A stretch of 64,000 nucleotides of DNA from JBEBGV01 sp040081265 (GTDB lineage Bacteria > Acidobacteriota > Vicinamibacteria > Vicinamibacterales > UBA2999), in assembly GCA_040081265.1 (NCBI GenBank), contig JBEBGV010000005.1, positions 62,001-126,000 on the forward strand, given 5' to 3'. The notes below the pieces were generated by a model, which had not been told where the DNA came from, did not search any database, and saw only the letters and a program-made list of their open reading frames with translations. Positions 1-8,179 of this stretch are shown here, piece by piece (position 1 is the first letter of the stretch; every line of letters begins with the position of its first letter). The position numbers and the translations under genes were made by a program.

Positions 1-364
1 CAGCGTGGGCATGGCGACGTTCGGCTTCTGGAACGCCCAGCCGATCTTCGCTGCGTTCTCGCTCATCGGCTTCGTCAACGGGGTCACCAACCTGCGCTAC
101 TGGCTGCGACCACCGACCTCGACGCTGCACTGGTGGTTTGCCCACATGAACGGCATGCTGGGCGGTTGCATTGCTGCGGTCACGGCCTTTGTGGTGGTCA
201 ACGCGTCGAGCCTGGGCCTGGCGCCCATCGTGGCGTGGCTGTCACCGTCGGTCATTGGTGGAATCGGGACAGCGGTATGGACGCGCTACTACCAGCGTCG
301 GTTCGCGCCCGCCGCGGCCCCAGCGGGCGCCGCGGGCCGCGGGCCAATCGTCCACACGGCATAG
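1..364 (+). CDS. C-terminal part of a multi-pass membrane protein, possibly DUF2306-like (5' end outside window)
   Basis: The reading frame is open to the left edge of the window, so the beginning of the gene is missing; the GTG at base 5 is probably internal. The visible 119 residues contain about three hydrophobic segments (near residues 12-25, 48-66 and 72-92) separated by Trp/His-rich stretches such as LHWWFAHMNGML. The tail is basic and Ala/Pro-rich. The spacing of the HWWFAH and HMNG residues resembles small DUF2306-type membrane proteins, but that is a weak recollection and no function is claimed. The gene converges on the winged-helix regulator, whose stop codon is only about 10 bases away. 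Confidence 0.5.
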   Translation, partial: SVGMATFGFWNAQPIFAAFSLIGFVNGVTNLRYWLRPPTSTLHWWFAHMNGMLGGCIAAVTAFVVVNASSLGLAPIVAWLSPSVIGGIGTAVWTRYYQRRFAPAAAPAGAAGRGPIVHTA

Positions 365-374
365 GGCGATCCCA

Positions 375-1883
375 TCATCCCGAGCGGGTTCGGAGGGTCG
401 CGAGCGCGCGCGACCACTCGACGGGGTGGGCGGTCGGGTTCAACAACGGTTCAACCGGGAGCGTCCAGCCCGCACTCGACGGCGGAGCGGCAAGAAGCGC
501 CGCGTGGACGCGCTGCCCCGCCTCCACGTGCCTCCCGGCCAGGGCGTCCTCGATGCTCTCCACCACGGCGCTCTCGACATGCGCGCCCAGGACCTTCAGT
601 CGCTGAATCCGCGACTGGAGCGTTGGTCGCACCAGGTCTCCGTCTTCCCGCCCTCCCATCGCGCTCAGGGCGGCCAGCGATGAGATGTGTCCGGGCAACC
701 CCTGCACCGCCTGCGAGAACGCATGCGCCGCCGCAGACGTGTCGCCGGCGCGAAGGGCGAGCGCTCCCCGCGCACACCACGCGTTGGCGACTGCCTCTCG
801 CGAGTACACGTGCCCGGCGGACTCGAACGTCAACTCACGTGCGAAGTGAGACTCGGCGGCTTCGGCATCCCCACCCACAAGGTGCACGAGACCCAGAAGA
901 AGATGGAGTCCGACGATGCCGAACCTGGCGCCGGCTTCCTGCCGATCCTGGGCCGCAGTGCCCGCCACGAGCTCCTTTTCAGCCTCGCCAAAGGCCTGAC
1001 GCGCTACGTACACGGAAGCGGCCAGCCAGTGCGCCATGCCGAGTCCGGGCAGCAGTTGCAGCGCGCGATACGCGCTGCGCAGACGCTGCTCGCCCCATCC
1101 AACATACGAAAGGCGCACGTGATGGCGCCAGTTGTCCGGTTCGAGTTGAGTGGCATGCCGAGCGGCCGCAACAGCATCGCCGGCCACACCGGATCGCGAG
1201 AGTACGAACGCGAGCGTCGCCCAGGCTTCGCCAGAACGCGGGTCAAGGCGGCACGCCTCCCGTGCGTGCTCGCCCGCTTCAATCACCGCCGGCACATCGG
1301 GGGTGTCGCTGGCGCGGCTGGCCTCGAAGGCCATGATCAGGGCGTTGGCAAGTCCGACGTGGCCGGGGGCGTAGTCCGGCGAAGCGCTGACCACGCGTGC
1401 AAAGGCGTCTCTGGCACGATCAACCTGATCCCGCGCAAGCGTTTCGACCGCGGCTCGACCTTCGACAAACGCCAGGTGCGGTTCGAGCAGGGCGTCGAGC
1501 GCCGAGTCGGACTGCCGAGCCACGGCGCGACTGACGGGAGCGCAGAACCGGTAGCCTCGCCTGGGGACGGTTTCGATGTAGGGCCCGCCGTCGGCCATCG
1601 GGCCGAGAACCCGCCGAAGGCTCGAGATCGCCTGCTCGACGCTGTTGTCGCCGACAGCCACGTCTTTCCATGCCGCGTCGATGAGGACTTCTTTCGGAAT
1701 GGTCTGGCCGGCCTGTGACACCAGCAGCGACAGGATCTCGAGGTGCCGTTCAGACAAGCCGAGCCGCTCGGACGCCCGAACGAGCCGTCGCTCGCCGGTG
1801 TCGAGCCGGAAGGGCCCGAACAGATAGCTGACGGCGCTAGGTTGCTGAGTCAACCCAGTCCACGACGAGGTTTCGAAAGTCAT
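375..1883 (-). CDS. Winged-helix (ToxR/CadC-type) DNA-binding protein with TPR domain
   Basis: Residues 20-117 form an OmpR/ToxR-type winged helix: it opens with the typical YLFGPFRLD strand, and the recognition helix and wing end in IETVPRRGYRF. From about residue 130 to the C-terminus the protein is Ala-rich helical sequence typical of tetratricopeptide repeats (for example APGHVGLANAL, GEAWATLAFVL). No receiver domain and no transmembrane helix is visible, so this is probably a cytoplasmic one-component regulator in which the TPR part senses a protein or ligand. The ATG at 1883 overlaps the upstream hydrolase gene by 47 bases; a TTG at 1853 is an alternative start that keeps the whole winged helix. 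The overlap suggests co-transcription with the hydrolase. Such fusions are abundant in Acidobacteriota. The target genes are unknown. Confidence 0.8.
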   Translation of the reverse strand: MTFETSSWTGLTQQPSAVSYLFGPFRLDTGERRLVRASERLGLSERHLEILSLLVSQAGQTIPKEVLIDAAWKDVAVGDNSVEQAISSLRRVLGPMADGGPYIETVPRRGYRFCAPVSRAVARQSDSALDALLEPHLAFVEGRAAVETLARDQVDRARDAFARVVSASPDYAPGHVGLANALIMAFEASRASDTPDVPAVIEAGEHAREACRLDPRSGEAWATLAFVLSRSGVAGDAVAAARHATQLEPDNWRHHVRLSYVGWGEQRLRSAYRALQLLPGLGMAHWLAASVYVARQAFGEAEKELVAGTAAQDRQEAGARFGIVGLHLLLGLVHLVGGDAEAAESHFARELTFESAGHVYSREAVANAWCARGALALRAGDTSAAAHAFSQAVQGLPGHISSLAALSAMGGREDGDLVRPTLQSRIQRLKVLGAHVESAVVESIEDALAGRHVEAGQRVHAALLAAPPSSAGWTLPVEPLLNPTAHPVEWSRALATLRTRSG

Positions 1884-2634
1884 CCGCCAGCTCGATGGCG
1901 CTCATATGCGCACTGTTCAGCGTCTTCAACCGTGCGCCCGGAATTGCGGTCACGATCAGCTCGGCGTCTGCACGCGGGGTGGAAGGATCCCGCTCGCCGG
2001 CCAGGACCAGTGTGGGTGCCGTGATGCCAGGCAACGCGCTGCGCAGGTCGGTGTCCCTGAGCACCGCGCAGCATCCGAGATAGCCCGCAGACGGACAGGC
2101 GGCGATCATCTGCCTGCAGCGATTCGCTTCAACTGGATGGGACTGCACGAACTCTGGGGTAAACCATGTGCCCATCGCGAGTTCGGCAACGGCTCCAACG
2201 CCGCGTTCACGCACCAGGGCGCGGCGCTCCTCCCATCGCTCGACCGTTCCAACACGAGCCGCACTCTGTGCGATGAACAACGATCGGACCTGGGCCCTGG
2301 CATGCACACCCATCCACATCGTCACGAGCCCACCGATGGAGATCCCGACCACATGCGCCGTGCTCACACCGGCCGCCGCGAGAACCGCGAGCGCATCCGA
2401 CCCAAGGTCCTCGATGGTGTAGTCACCCGCCGGGCCGCCATTCGGGCCGTGGCCGCGCAGGTCGAACCTGATCACCTTGAAGCGATCGCGTAGAGCGCCG
2501 GCCAGGCCGTCCCAGAACTCGAGTGACACCCCGAGCGGATGAATCAGCAGAATCGGAGGGCCGTCGGACGGCCCCTCAACCATGAACCGGATCGTTCCGT
2601 GCGGCAGGTCGGCGTGCTGCATCACGTCGGGCAT
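1837..2634 (-). CDS. Alpha/beta hydrolase, 3-oxoadipate enol-lactonase-like
   Basis: This 265-residue protein is a single alpha/beta-hydrolase domain of the usual size. The nucleophile elbow GISIGG places the catalytic Ser at 99; the acid is probably Asp216 in LAGERDPSTP and the base His243 in SAHMSA. The oxyanion region HPLG (residues 32-35) followed by FWD and the FDLRGHG motif match the PcaD (enol-lactone hydrolase) branch. No other beta-ketoadipate gene is nearby, so the substrate may well be different, and the family name should be read as similarity only. It has no signal peptide and is probably cytoplasmic. It is divergent from the ABC exporter and overlaps the downstream winged-helix/TPR gene. 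Confidence 0.8.
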   Translation of the reverse strand: MPDVMQHADLPHGTIRFMVEGPSDGPPILLIHPLGVSLEFWDGLAGALRDRFKVIRFDLRGHGPNGGPAGDYTIEDLGSDALAVLAAAGVSTAHVVGISIGGLVTMWMGVHARAQVRSLFIAQSAARVGTVERWEERRALVRERGVGAVAELAMGTWFTPEFVQSHPVEANRCRQMIAACPSAGYLGCCAVLRDTDLRSALPGITAPTLVLAGERDPSTPRADAELIVTAIPGARLKTLNSAHMSAIELADDFRNLVVDWVDSAT

Positions 2635-2718
2635 CTTGCACCAATTGCGTCACGCCCGGCTACCTGCGACTGCCAGTTGACAGCACCCCCTGGAAACCGT
2701 TCGACTGGTGAGACTTCT

Positions 2719-4527
2719 ATGACTGCGCCGGATCCTGTTCGTGATCCCCAACGTCTGACCGCAGCGCTGCGGCTGGTCCTCCGGCGCTACTTCGCGCAGT
2801 TGCGCCGATGGCCGTGGCTGGCATCGGGGGCGATCCTCCTGCCGGCGCTCGCCGAGGTGATGAACTTCTACGCCCCGCCACTGGTAATCGCCAGGCTGCT
2901 CGGCCGCTTTGCGCGCAACGAAACGCTGACCGCGTCGGACCTCGTGCCGTACGTGGTCACCTTCGCTGGACTGTGGCTGGGCAGCCAGATCTTCTGGCGC
3001 ATCGCGGTCGCCTGCCTCGCGCGGATCGAGATCAAGGGACTGCAGGCGCTCTATCTCGAGGCCATGGATGAACTGCTGGCCAAGGACCTGGCATTCTTCC
3101 AGAACAATTATGCGGGCTCGCTGACCAAGCGCGCGCTCGGCTACGCCCGTCGATTCGAGGACGTGTTCGACGTGCTGGCGTTCCAGCTGGCGCCAACGCT
3201 GCTCCCGCTGGTCTTTGTGTCCGTCGTCCTCGCCACCTACTCAATCTGGCTCGTCGTCGGCCTCCTCGCGATGCTGGCCGCGACCTTGTTGATGGTGATT
3301 CCGCTCATCCGCCGGCGGCGCGCTCTCGTAGACCTGCGTGAACAGGCCTCCAATGTGATGGCTGGGCACCTCGCCGACTCGATCAGCAACGCCGAAGCGG
3401 TGCGTGCGTTCGCCCGCGAGGACGACGAGGCCCGGATTCACGCCGACAACGTCGGCGACTACGGCCGCAAGACGCTGCGGTCGTGGGACTATCAGAACCT
3501 CCGTGTCGACATGGTGACCTCGCCCATGTTCGTACTGACCAACACGCTCGGACTGGTCATCGCACTGGCGACGCGCGGAGATTCGCGAAGCAGCCTCGAG
3601 ACGGTGTTCATCACGTTCAGCTATTACTCCACGGCAACCCAGATCATGTGGGAGTTCAACCGCGTCTACCGCAACCTGGAGGGCGCGCTGACCGACGCCG
3701 CGCAGTTCGGCGAACTGCTGCTCGACCCACCGTCGGTGGCTGACCCTGAGCCCGCCGAGGTCTTCACACCATCCGACTTCAGCGTGGTGCTGCGCGACGT
3801 CAGTTTCAGATACTCCGCGTCACAGCCGCTCCTGTTCGACCGTCTGTCGCTGACCATCCCTCCGGGCACGCGAATTGGCCTGGTCGGGCGTTCGGGTGGC
3901 GGGAAGACATCGCTGACGCGACTGCTCCTGAGGTTTTCGGATGTCGAGGCTGGCGACATCCTGATCGGCGGGCAGCCGATCGACCGCGTGCCACAGAGCG
4001 CGTTGCGGCGTCTTATCGGATACGTACCGCAGGATCCGTCGATGTTCCACCGTTCGATCGCCGACAACATTCGCGTCGGCCGGCCGCACGCCACAGACGC
4101 TGAAGTGCTGCGGGCCGCCGAACTGGCCCACGCGGCTGACTTCATCGACGCGCTCCCTGAGGGCTACCACACGCTCGTCGGCGAGCGGGGCGTGAAGCTG
4201 TCAGGGGGACAGCGCCAGCGAATCGCCATCGCCCGCGCCATCCTCAAGGACGCGCCGATCCTGATTCTGGACGAAGCGACCAGCTCGCTCGACTCAGAAA
4301 GTGAGTCTCTCATTCAGGAAGCGCTGCTGACGCTGCTGGCACATCGCACGGCGATTGTGATCGCGCATCGGCTCTCAACGGTCCGGCGCATGGACGAGTT
4401 GATCATCATGGACGGTGGCGCCATCGTCGAGCGCGGGTCTCACGACGGGCTGCTCTCAGCAGGTGGCATCTATGCCGCGCTGTGGGCACACCAGTCAGGC
4501 GGGTTCCTCGGCGACGACGCAACGTGA
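2719..4527 (+). CDS. ABC transporter, fused permease and ATPase (exporter type)
   Basis: A half-size exporter of 602 residues. The N-terminal ~330 residues hold the six-helix membrane domain; the C-terminal nucleotide-binding domain has Walker A GRSGGGKTS (390-398), Q-loop YVPQDP, signature LSGGQRQR (494-501), Walker B ILILDEA (514-520) and the switch His550 in IAHRLSTV. All ATPase residues are intact, so it should be active as a homodimer or as half of a heterodimer. An upstream start at 2539 is in frame, but that stretch lies antisense to the hydrolase gene and looks non-coding; ATG 2719 directly precedes recognisable family sequence. The substrate cannot be predicted; the closest general type is the MsbA/multidrug/lipid exporter group. 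The gene stands alone on its strand. Confidence 0.9.
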   Translation: MTAPDPVRDPQRLTAALRLVLRRYFAQLRRWPWLASGAILLPALAEVMNFYAPPLVIARLLGRFARNETLTASDLVPYVVTFAGLWLGSQIFWRIAVACLARIEIKGLQALYLEAMDELLAKDLAFFQNNYAGSLTKRALGYARRFEDVFDVLAFQLAPTLLPLVFVSVVLATYSIWLVVGLLAMLAATLLMVIPLIRRRRALVDLREQASNVMAGHLADSISNAEAVRAFAREDDEARIHADNVGDYGRKTLRSWDYQNLRVDMVTSPMFVLTNTLGLVIALATRGDSRSSLETVFITFSYYSTATQIMWEFNRVYRNLEGALTDAAQFGELLLDPPSVADPEPAEVFTPSDFSVVLRDVSFRYSASQPLLFDRLSLTIPPGTRIGLVGRSGGGKTSLTRLLLRFSDVEAGDILIGGQPIDRVPQSALRRLIGYVPQDPSMFHRSIADNIRVGRPHATDAEVLRAAELAHAADFIDALPEGYHTLVGERGVKLSGGQRQRIAIARAILKDAPILILDEATSSLDSESESLIQEALLTLLAHRTAIVIAHRLSTVRRMDELIIMDGGAIVERGSHDGLLSAGGIYAALWAHQSGGFLGDDAT

Positions 4528-4528
4528 C

Positions 4529-4831
4529 TTATAGCGGCGCCGCATTCGGCGCCGCATCACGCTCGTTGAGCCACAGATAGAAGGGCAGGCCGAAACACAG
4601 CCCGCCAATGATGGAGAGCGCCACAAACCACGGCCATCGGTACCGGCCGGCGGGATGCGTCGCGAATCGCACCGCCAGCACGAACAGTGTGAGGAAGGCG
4701 TCGATGATGAACGCCAGGGCGAGGTGGTTCGCGCCAATCGCCGCCCAGCCCGGGAACTCAAACAGCAGCCAGTAACAAAACAGGCCGTTTCCACACACAA
4801 ATCCGACGACCGCCACAACCAGCAACCACAT
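4529..4831 (-). CDS. Small membrane protein, DUF2834-like
   Basis: One hundred residues with three predicted transmembrane helices (about 2-26, 34-55 and 68-90). The layout resembles DUF2834: a first helix with FCYWLLFEF, a central IIDAF segment, and a last helix ending in GLPFYLWLNERD, close to the family's 'SFGLPLFLYLRE' ending. The function of this family is not known. The gene converges on the ABC exporter with a one-base gap between stop codons and lies just downstream of the methionine aminopeptidase gene on the same strand, so it may be read through from map. Confidence 0.65.
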   Translation of the reverse strand: MWLLVVAVVGFVCGNGLFCYWLLFEFPGWAAIGANHLALAFIIDAFLTLFVLAVRFATHPAGRYRWPWFVALSIIGGLCFGLPFYLWLNERDAAPNAAPL

Positions 4832-4864
4832 CGACAGCTCCCGGGACGACCAGCGTCTGGCCGG

Positions 4865-5605
4865 CTACGCCGTCAGAACGACCGGGCCGCGAGTCGTGAT
4901 GACGACGGTGTTCTCATAGTGGGCGGCGAGGCCGCCATCGCGTGTGCGGATTGTCCATCCGTCCAGCGACTCGACCACTTCTCCGCTGCCCACCGTGACC
5001 ATCGGCTCGATGGCGAGCACAAGGCCATCGGTCAGGACATCGTTCTGGCCGGGATCGAAAAAGTTGGGGACGTTCGGAGGTTCATGAATCGTTCGTCCCA
5101 CGCCGTGTCCCGCCAGCCCGCGAACAACCGAGAAGCCAGCGCGTTTGACGTCGGCCTCGACCGCGCGGCCGATGCTACTGACCCTGGCACCCACCGTTGC
5201 GACCCTGATGGCGGCGCGAAAGGCAGACTCGGCAGAGGCCCGAAGCCGCTGCGCCACAACAGTACCGACACCCACAATGACGGTGCGAGCGGCGTCGGCA
5301 ACATATCCATCTTTTTCGACGGTCACGTCCAGCTTGACGACATCGCCCATCCGAAGGGCGCGGTTACCCGGCACGCCATGCACCACCTCATCGTTGATGC
5401 TGATGAGCACGGTACCCGGAAAGCCGTAGACCGTTGCTGGAGCTGAGCGGGCACCGTGCGCGGCAAACACTCCCGCCGCAACACGGTCGAGTGCGCCGGT
5501 CGTGATTCCGGAGCGCACGGCGGCCTCGAGTGCGCGCAAGGTCTCGCGCGCAGCGTCCGCCGCGCCTCGCAACCCTCTCCAGTCAGCGTTTGATCCAATA
5601 GACAT
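4865..5605 (-). CDS. map: Type I methionyl aminopeptidase
   Basis: This enzyme removes the initiator Met from nascent proteins in the cytoplasm. At 246 residues it has the size of the bare catalytic (pita-bread) domain. All five metal ligands can be placed: Asp93 (KLDVT), Asp104 (ADAART), His167 (GHGVGR), Glu200 (AIEPM) and Glu231 (HYENTV). The substrate-binding His76 (EVVHGVP) and the IHEPP motif at 173-177 are also present. There is no N-terminal zinc-finger extension. Here map is not in its common position next to secY/adk, so this may be a second copy; the rest of the genome would be needed to say. Confidence in the family is high. Confidence 0.93.
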   Translation of the reverse strand: MSIGSNADWRGLRGAADAARETLRALEAAVRSGITTGALDRVAAGVFAAHGARSAPATVYGFPGTVLISINDEVVHGVPGNRALRMGDVVKLDVTVEKDGYVADAARTVIVGVGTVVAQRLRASAESAFRAAIRVATVGARVSSIGRAVEADVKRAGFSVVRGLAGHGVGRTIHEPPNVPNFFDPGQNDVLTDGLVLAIEPMVTVGSGEVVESLDGWTIRTRDGGLAAHYENTVVITTRGPVVLTA

Positions 5606-5678
5606 GGGTCCCGCGTCGGTCCGCGCGCCGACGAGGCGAGAACGCTACCACGTTGCGAGGCGGCGGCAAAGCTCGGAT

Positions 5679-5795
5679 CTACCGCCCGGTCGGTACGAAC
5701 ACGTCCGGCAAGGCGTAGTCGTGACGTGCCCGCACGGCCTCGACATCCTCGACCTCGTACGCCAGATGGTTGAGCCCCGGGGATCCTTGATAGGG
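5679..5795 (-). pseudogene. Relic of a glyoxalase/VOC-family gene (C-terminal fragment)
   Basis: Reading the minus strand up to the stop at 5679 gives PGLNHLAYEVEDVEAV followed by ALPDVFVPTGR. The first part matches the metal-ligand strand of vicinal-oxygen-chelate (glyoxalase/bleomycin-resistance) proteins, where a His sits in the 'NHLAYEV' position. Only about 35 residues are recognisable; the N-terminal part of the gene is absent and the frame upstream reads into unrelated sequence. It abuts a MerR fragment on the opposite strand. No intact VOC protein can be made from this locus. Confidence 0.6.
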
Positions 5796-5803
5796 CGGCG
5801 CTG

Positions 5804-5911
5804 GTGGCGACGTGCCGGCGGGTTGCAACGTCGGCGCTTCGCTTCTACGAAGACCGCGGGCTGCTGCATGCCGAGCGCAGTGATTCGGGCCACCGGCGAT
5901 ACCTGCGCTCG
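5804..5911 (+). pseudogene. Relic of a MerR-family regulator gene (HTH fragment)
   Basis: The plus strand from about 5822 encodes VATSALRFYEDRGLL followed by RSDSGHRRYLRS. This is the DNA-binding helix-turn-helix and wing of a MerR/SoxR-type activator. The protein start, the rest of the domain and the effector domain are missing: after position 5911 the frame becomes low-quality sequence. It lies head-to-head with the glyoxalase fragment at 5679-5795. A SoxR-like regulator divergent from a VOC gene is a common bacterial arrangement, so the two fragments are probably what is left of one such pair after a deletion that removed both 5' ends. Confidence 0.6.
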
Positions 5912-5983
5912 TCCACGACCGCGCCGCCCACAAGGAAACGGGTCCGCGCGTGTGGGTCGGCAGCTGTGACTCACCCCGCGTTC

Positions 5984-6018
5984 GTACGGAGGGCGGACCT
6001 TCAGGTCCGCCTTTACGG
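5984..6018. repeat. Intergenic palindrome (GGCGGACCT-tc-AGGTCCGCC), possible terminator
   Basis: A perfect 9-bp stem (5992-6000 and 6003-6011) with a 2-base loop, preceded by GTACGGAG. It sits at the 3' end of the M56 gene, whose stop codon begins inside it at 6013-6015. It resembles the other intergenic hairpins of this window in having a short tight stem next to a TACG-type flank. It may act as a transcription terminator, although a run of T is not obvious on either side. Confidence 0.6.
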
Positions 6019-7713
6019 CTTCAGCGTGTAGCGGATCAGAAATCTGAACGGCACGTCTATCGCCACGCCGCGTACGCGTCCGGGTTCCCAGACTTCCTCC
6101 GCCAGCGCCGCCAGCGTCGCCGTCGCCAGGGGCGTTCCCGCGGGAGAGGCTCTCATTCCGGTCAGAACGCCATCGGTGCTGATCGTGCCCTCGACGACGA
6201 CGCTCCCTTCGAGAGCAGCGTCGCGGAGTTCAGGTGGGTACAACCCCCTGCCCGGGCTGTAGTACTCCCAACCCGTGGACGGCCGCGGCGCACTGACCGG
6301 ATGGTCGAGGCTGTCCTTGCGGTCGGCCTCGAATTCCTTCGCCAAGGAGTCAGGGACGATAAGCGCCGCACACTCGGCGCAGATGGTGAACTCTGACACT
6401 ACGGGTTCGACCTTCATGGTGATGTCCTGCACCAGGGTCTGGCCACGTTCGATGTTGAACGTCGTGCCGGGGAAGAAGTCGATCGGCGAGACAACGGAAA
6501 AGTGCCACGGCGGCAAGCCTTCCACGCGATAGCGTCCAAACCGGTCGGTACGCGTCCAGGTCCAGTAGCCGCATTCCCTGGCCCCGGGACCGAAACAGTT
6601 CGACTCGAAAAGAAGCAGTAGGCCTCCCAGGGGTGCACCAGTGGGGTCGTGCACAACGCCAGTGACGCTGCCTCCTCCCTTGACGGGAGCCGGACGTGGC
6701 TGGAGTTCTGGCTCCGCTCCGCCCTGGGCAGCGGAGATGCGCAGTGGAGCCATGAATACGGCCACGAGGCACGACACCGCAAGGGCGAGACCTGCCGAGC
6801 GGAGACGCACACGACCACGTGCTCGCCTTGAGTCGAGCACCGCCATGACCCGCGCGGACAAGTCGGTCTTGCTCGCCATAGCGGTCATCGCCACATCGCC
6901 GCCTTGCCGTCGCGCCATCTGCATGAGCATCTCCGCATACGCAACCCGGTCGCCGCTCACCACTACCGCGTCGTCGCACGCGCGCTCCATATCGAGTCGC
7001 AGCCGCCGCCATGCCACCCACGCCAGCGGGTGAAACCAGTAGAGCGCACAGGTGGCGCGCGCCATGGCGATCACGGCGACGTCCCTCCGGCGCACGTGCT
7101 CCAGTTCGTGCACAAGCGCGTGAGTTCGATCTGCGGTGGACCAGCCCTCCGCGTCTGGGGGGAGCAGCACCACAGGGCGAAGAAGACCGAAGGCCATCGG
7201 CATGCGGATTTCGTCGCTGACACGGACGTCGACGCGTGTCAGGGCGTCATCACTGCTCCACTCACCGGCGTCATCGCCGGACGGCTCCCATCGACGCGCC
7301 CGCCGCCGCACACCAGCGGCGTGCCACAGGGACACCCCCAGAGAGACCAGCATCGTGAGGCTACATGTGAGCCACACCGCTCGCATGGCCGCCGCCCACG
7401 TTGTCGCTCGGCCGCTGATGGGCCGTGCCGACGGCCCGTCGACCTCAGCCGGAGCGAAGCGGATGTCGAGAACTCTCTGCACCGCACGCGCATCAAGGGA
7501 CGGGCCCGTCGGGTCGGATTGAATGGCGGTCGGCCACGGCACGGCGACCACCGGCATCAGCCACGCCGCGATCGGCAGCGTCAGCGCAATGAGAAACCCG
7601 GCGGTCAGTACCAGCGTCCGGAACGACGCGGACCGTTCATGCAGAACAGCCACGGCTGCGAGTGAGACGCCGAACACCAGGGTCGCTTTCGCGATGATCC
7701 ACGCGTCCATCAT
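6013..7713 (-). CDS. M56-family (BlaR1-like) membrane metallopeptidase with TonB-like C-terminal domain
   Basis: This 566-residue protein is a candidate transmembrane sensor protease that inactivates the BlaI-type repressor encoded just upstream. N-terminal helices are at about 5-25, 35-58 and 108-132. The zinc motif is HELEH (202-206), followed by a helix with YWFHPL and the downstream acidic motif ERACDD (243-248). After a further membrane helix (about 305-325) come a carboxypeptidase-regulatory-like beta domain (GSVTGVVHDPTGAPLGG, about 345-430) and a C-terminal TonB-like domain (about 480-566, YPPELRDAALEGSV...). It replaces the penicillin-sensor domain of true BlaR1, so beta-lactam sensing should not be assumed. 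Its start overlaps the blaI-like stop by four bases (ATGA), implying translational coupling. Confidence 0.85.
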   Translation of the reverse strand: MMDAWIIAKATLVFGVSLAAVAVLHERSASFRTLVLTAGFLIALTLPIAAWLMPVVAVPWPTAIQSDPTGPSLDARAVQRVLDIRFAPAEVDGPSARPISGRATTWAAAMRAVWLTCSLTMLVSLGVSLWHAAGVRRRARRWEPSGDDAGEWSSDDALTRVDVRVSDEIRMPMAFGLLRPVVLLPPDAEGWSTADRTHALVHELEHVRRRDVAVIAMARATCALYWFHPLAWVAWRRLRLDMERACDDAVVVSGDRVAYAEMLMQMARRQGGDVAMTAMASKTDLSARVMAVLDSRRARGRVRLRSAGLALAVSCLVAVFMAPLRISAAQGGAEPELQPRPAPVKGGGSVTGVVHDPTGAPLGGLLLLFESNCFGPGARECGYWTWTRTDRFGRYRVEGLPPWHFSVVSPIDFFPGTTFNIERGQTLVQDITMKVEPVVSEFTICAECAALIVPDSLAKEFEADRKDSLDHPVSAPRPSTGWEYYSPGRGLYPPELRDAALEGSVVVEGTISTDGVLTGMRASPAGTPLATATLAALAEEVWEPGRVRGVAIDVPFRFLIRYTLKP

Positions 7714-8114
7714 GATCGCCGCCTTTCCTTCTTGACCTTCTCGATGTCAGCCGAGAGCGCATCCAGTTCCTCGTCGGTCCACCGTTCCTGGCGGAGCAGG
7801 GTGGCCATCAGCTGGTTGCGCGATCCTTCGAAGAACACGCCGAGGTAGTGCTGCAGCGCAGCCCGCTTGGCGGATGCCGGGGATGTGGTCGCGGCGTAGA
7901 TGTACCGCTGGCCATCCTGGATGTGTTTCAGGTGGCCCTTGGCCTCGAGCCTGACCAGCATCGCTCTGACGGCCGAATAGCTGGGAGGGTTGGTCAGGCG
8001 GGCGCGAATGTCTTCAGCGGAGGCCCGGTTGGCCAGGGCAAAGACCGCGTGCATGATCTCGCGTTCGCGGCGGCTCAGTTGCTCAGGACCAGGGGGCGAG
8101 ATTGACTTTGCCAT
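7710..8114 (-). CDS. BlaI/MecI-type transcriptional repressor (copy 1)
   Basis: A 134-residue winged-helix repressor of the BlaI/MecI/CopY family. The DNA-binding part is about residues 12-85 (LSRREREIMHAVF, then PPSYSAVRAMLVRLEAKGHL with the recognition helix); the C-terminal helices (90-130) should form the dimer that the partner M56 protease cleaves. It overlaps that protease gene by four bases. Two copies of the dyad TGCTA-N6-TAGCA directly precede its start, one of them between the promoter -35 and -10 elements, which strongly suggests autorepression. A second, clearly paralogous repressor lies at 14803-15192. Confidence 0.92.
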   Translation of the reverse strand: MAKSISPPGPEQLSRREREIMHAVFALANRASAEDIRARLTNPPSYSAVRAMLVRLEAKGHLKHIQDGQRYIYAATTSPASAKRAALQHYLGVFFEGSRNQLMATLLRQERWTDEELDALSADIEKVKKERRRS

Positions 8115-8157
8115 GCTACGTGCGTAGCACGTTACTGCTACACACGTAGCATGTCAA
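8114..8157 (-). promoter_or_regulatory. Promoter and double BlaI-type operator of cassette 1
   Basis: On the minus strand a -35 box TTGACA (8152-8157) and a -10 box TAACGT (8129-8134) are separated by exactly 17 bp. Two dyads of the form TGCTA-N6-TAGCA lie at 8114-8129 and 8136-8151, 22 bp apart start to start. One fills the promoter spacer; the other runs from the last base of the -10 box to the start codon. A dimeric repressor bound there would block RNA polymerase. The same half-sites occur upstream of the second BlaI gene. Confidence 0.8.
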
Positions 8158-8179
8158 GCCTGGAAAGGACGGACCAGTC

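Noticed and set aside
6013..8114. Beta-lactam resistance (bla) operon
   Set aside because: The BlaI/M56 pair lacks a penicillin-binding sensor domain and no beta-lactamase gene is in the window.
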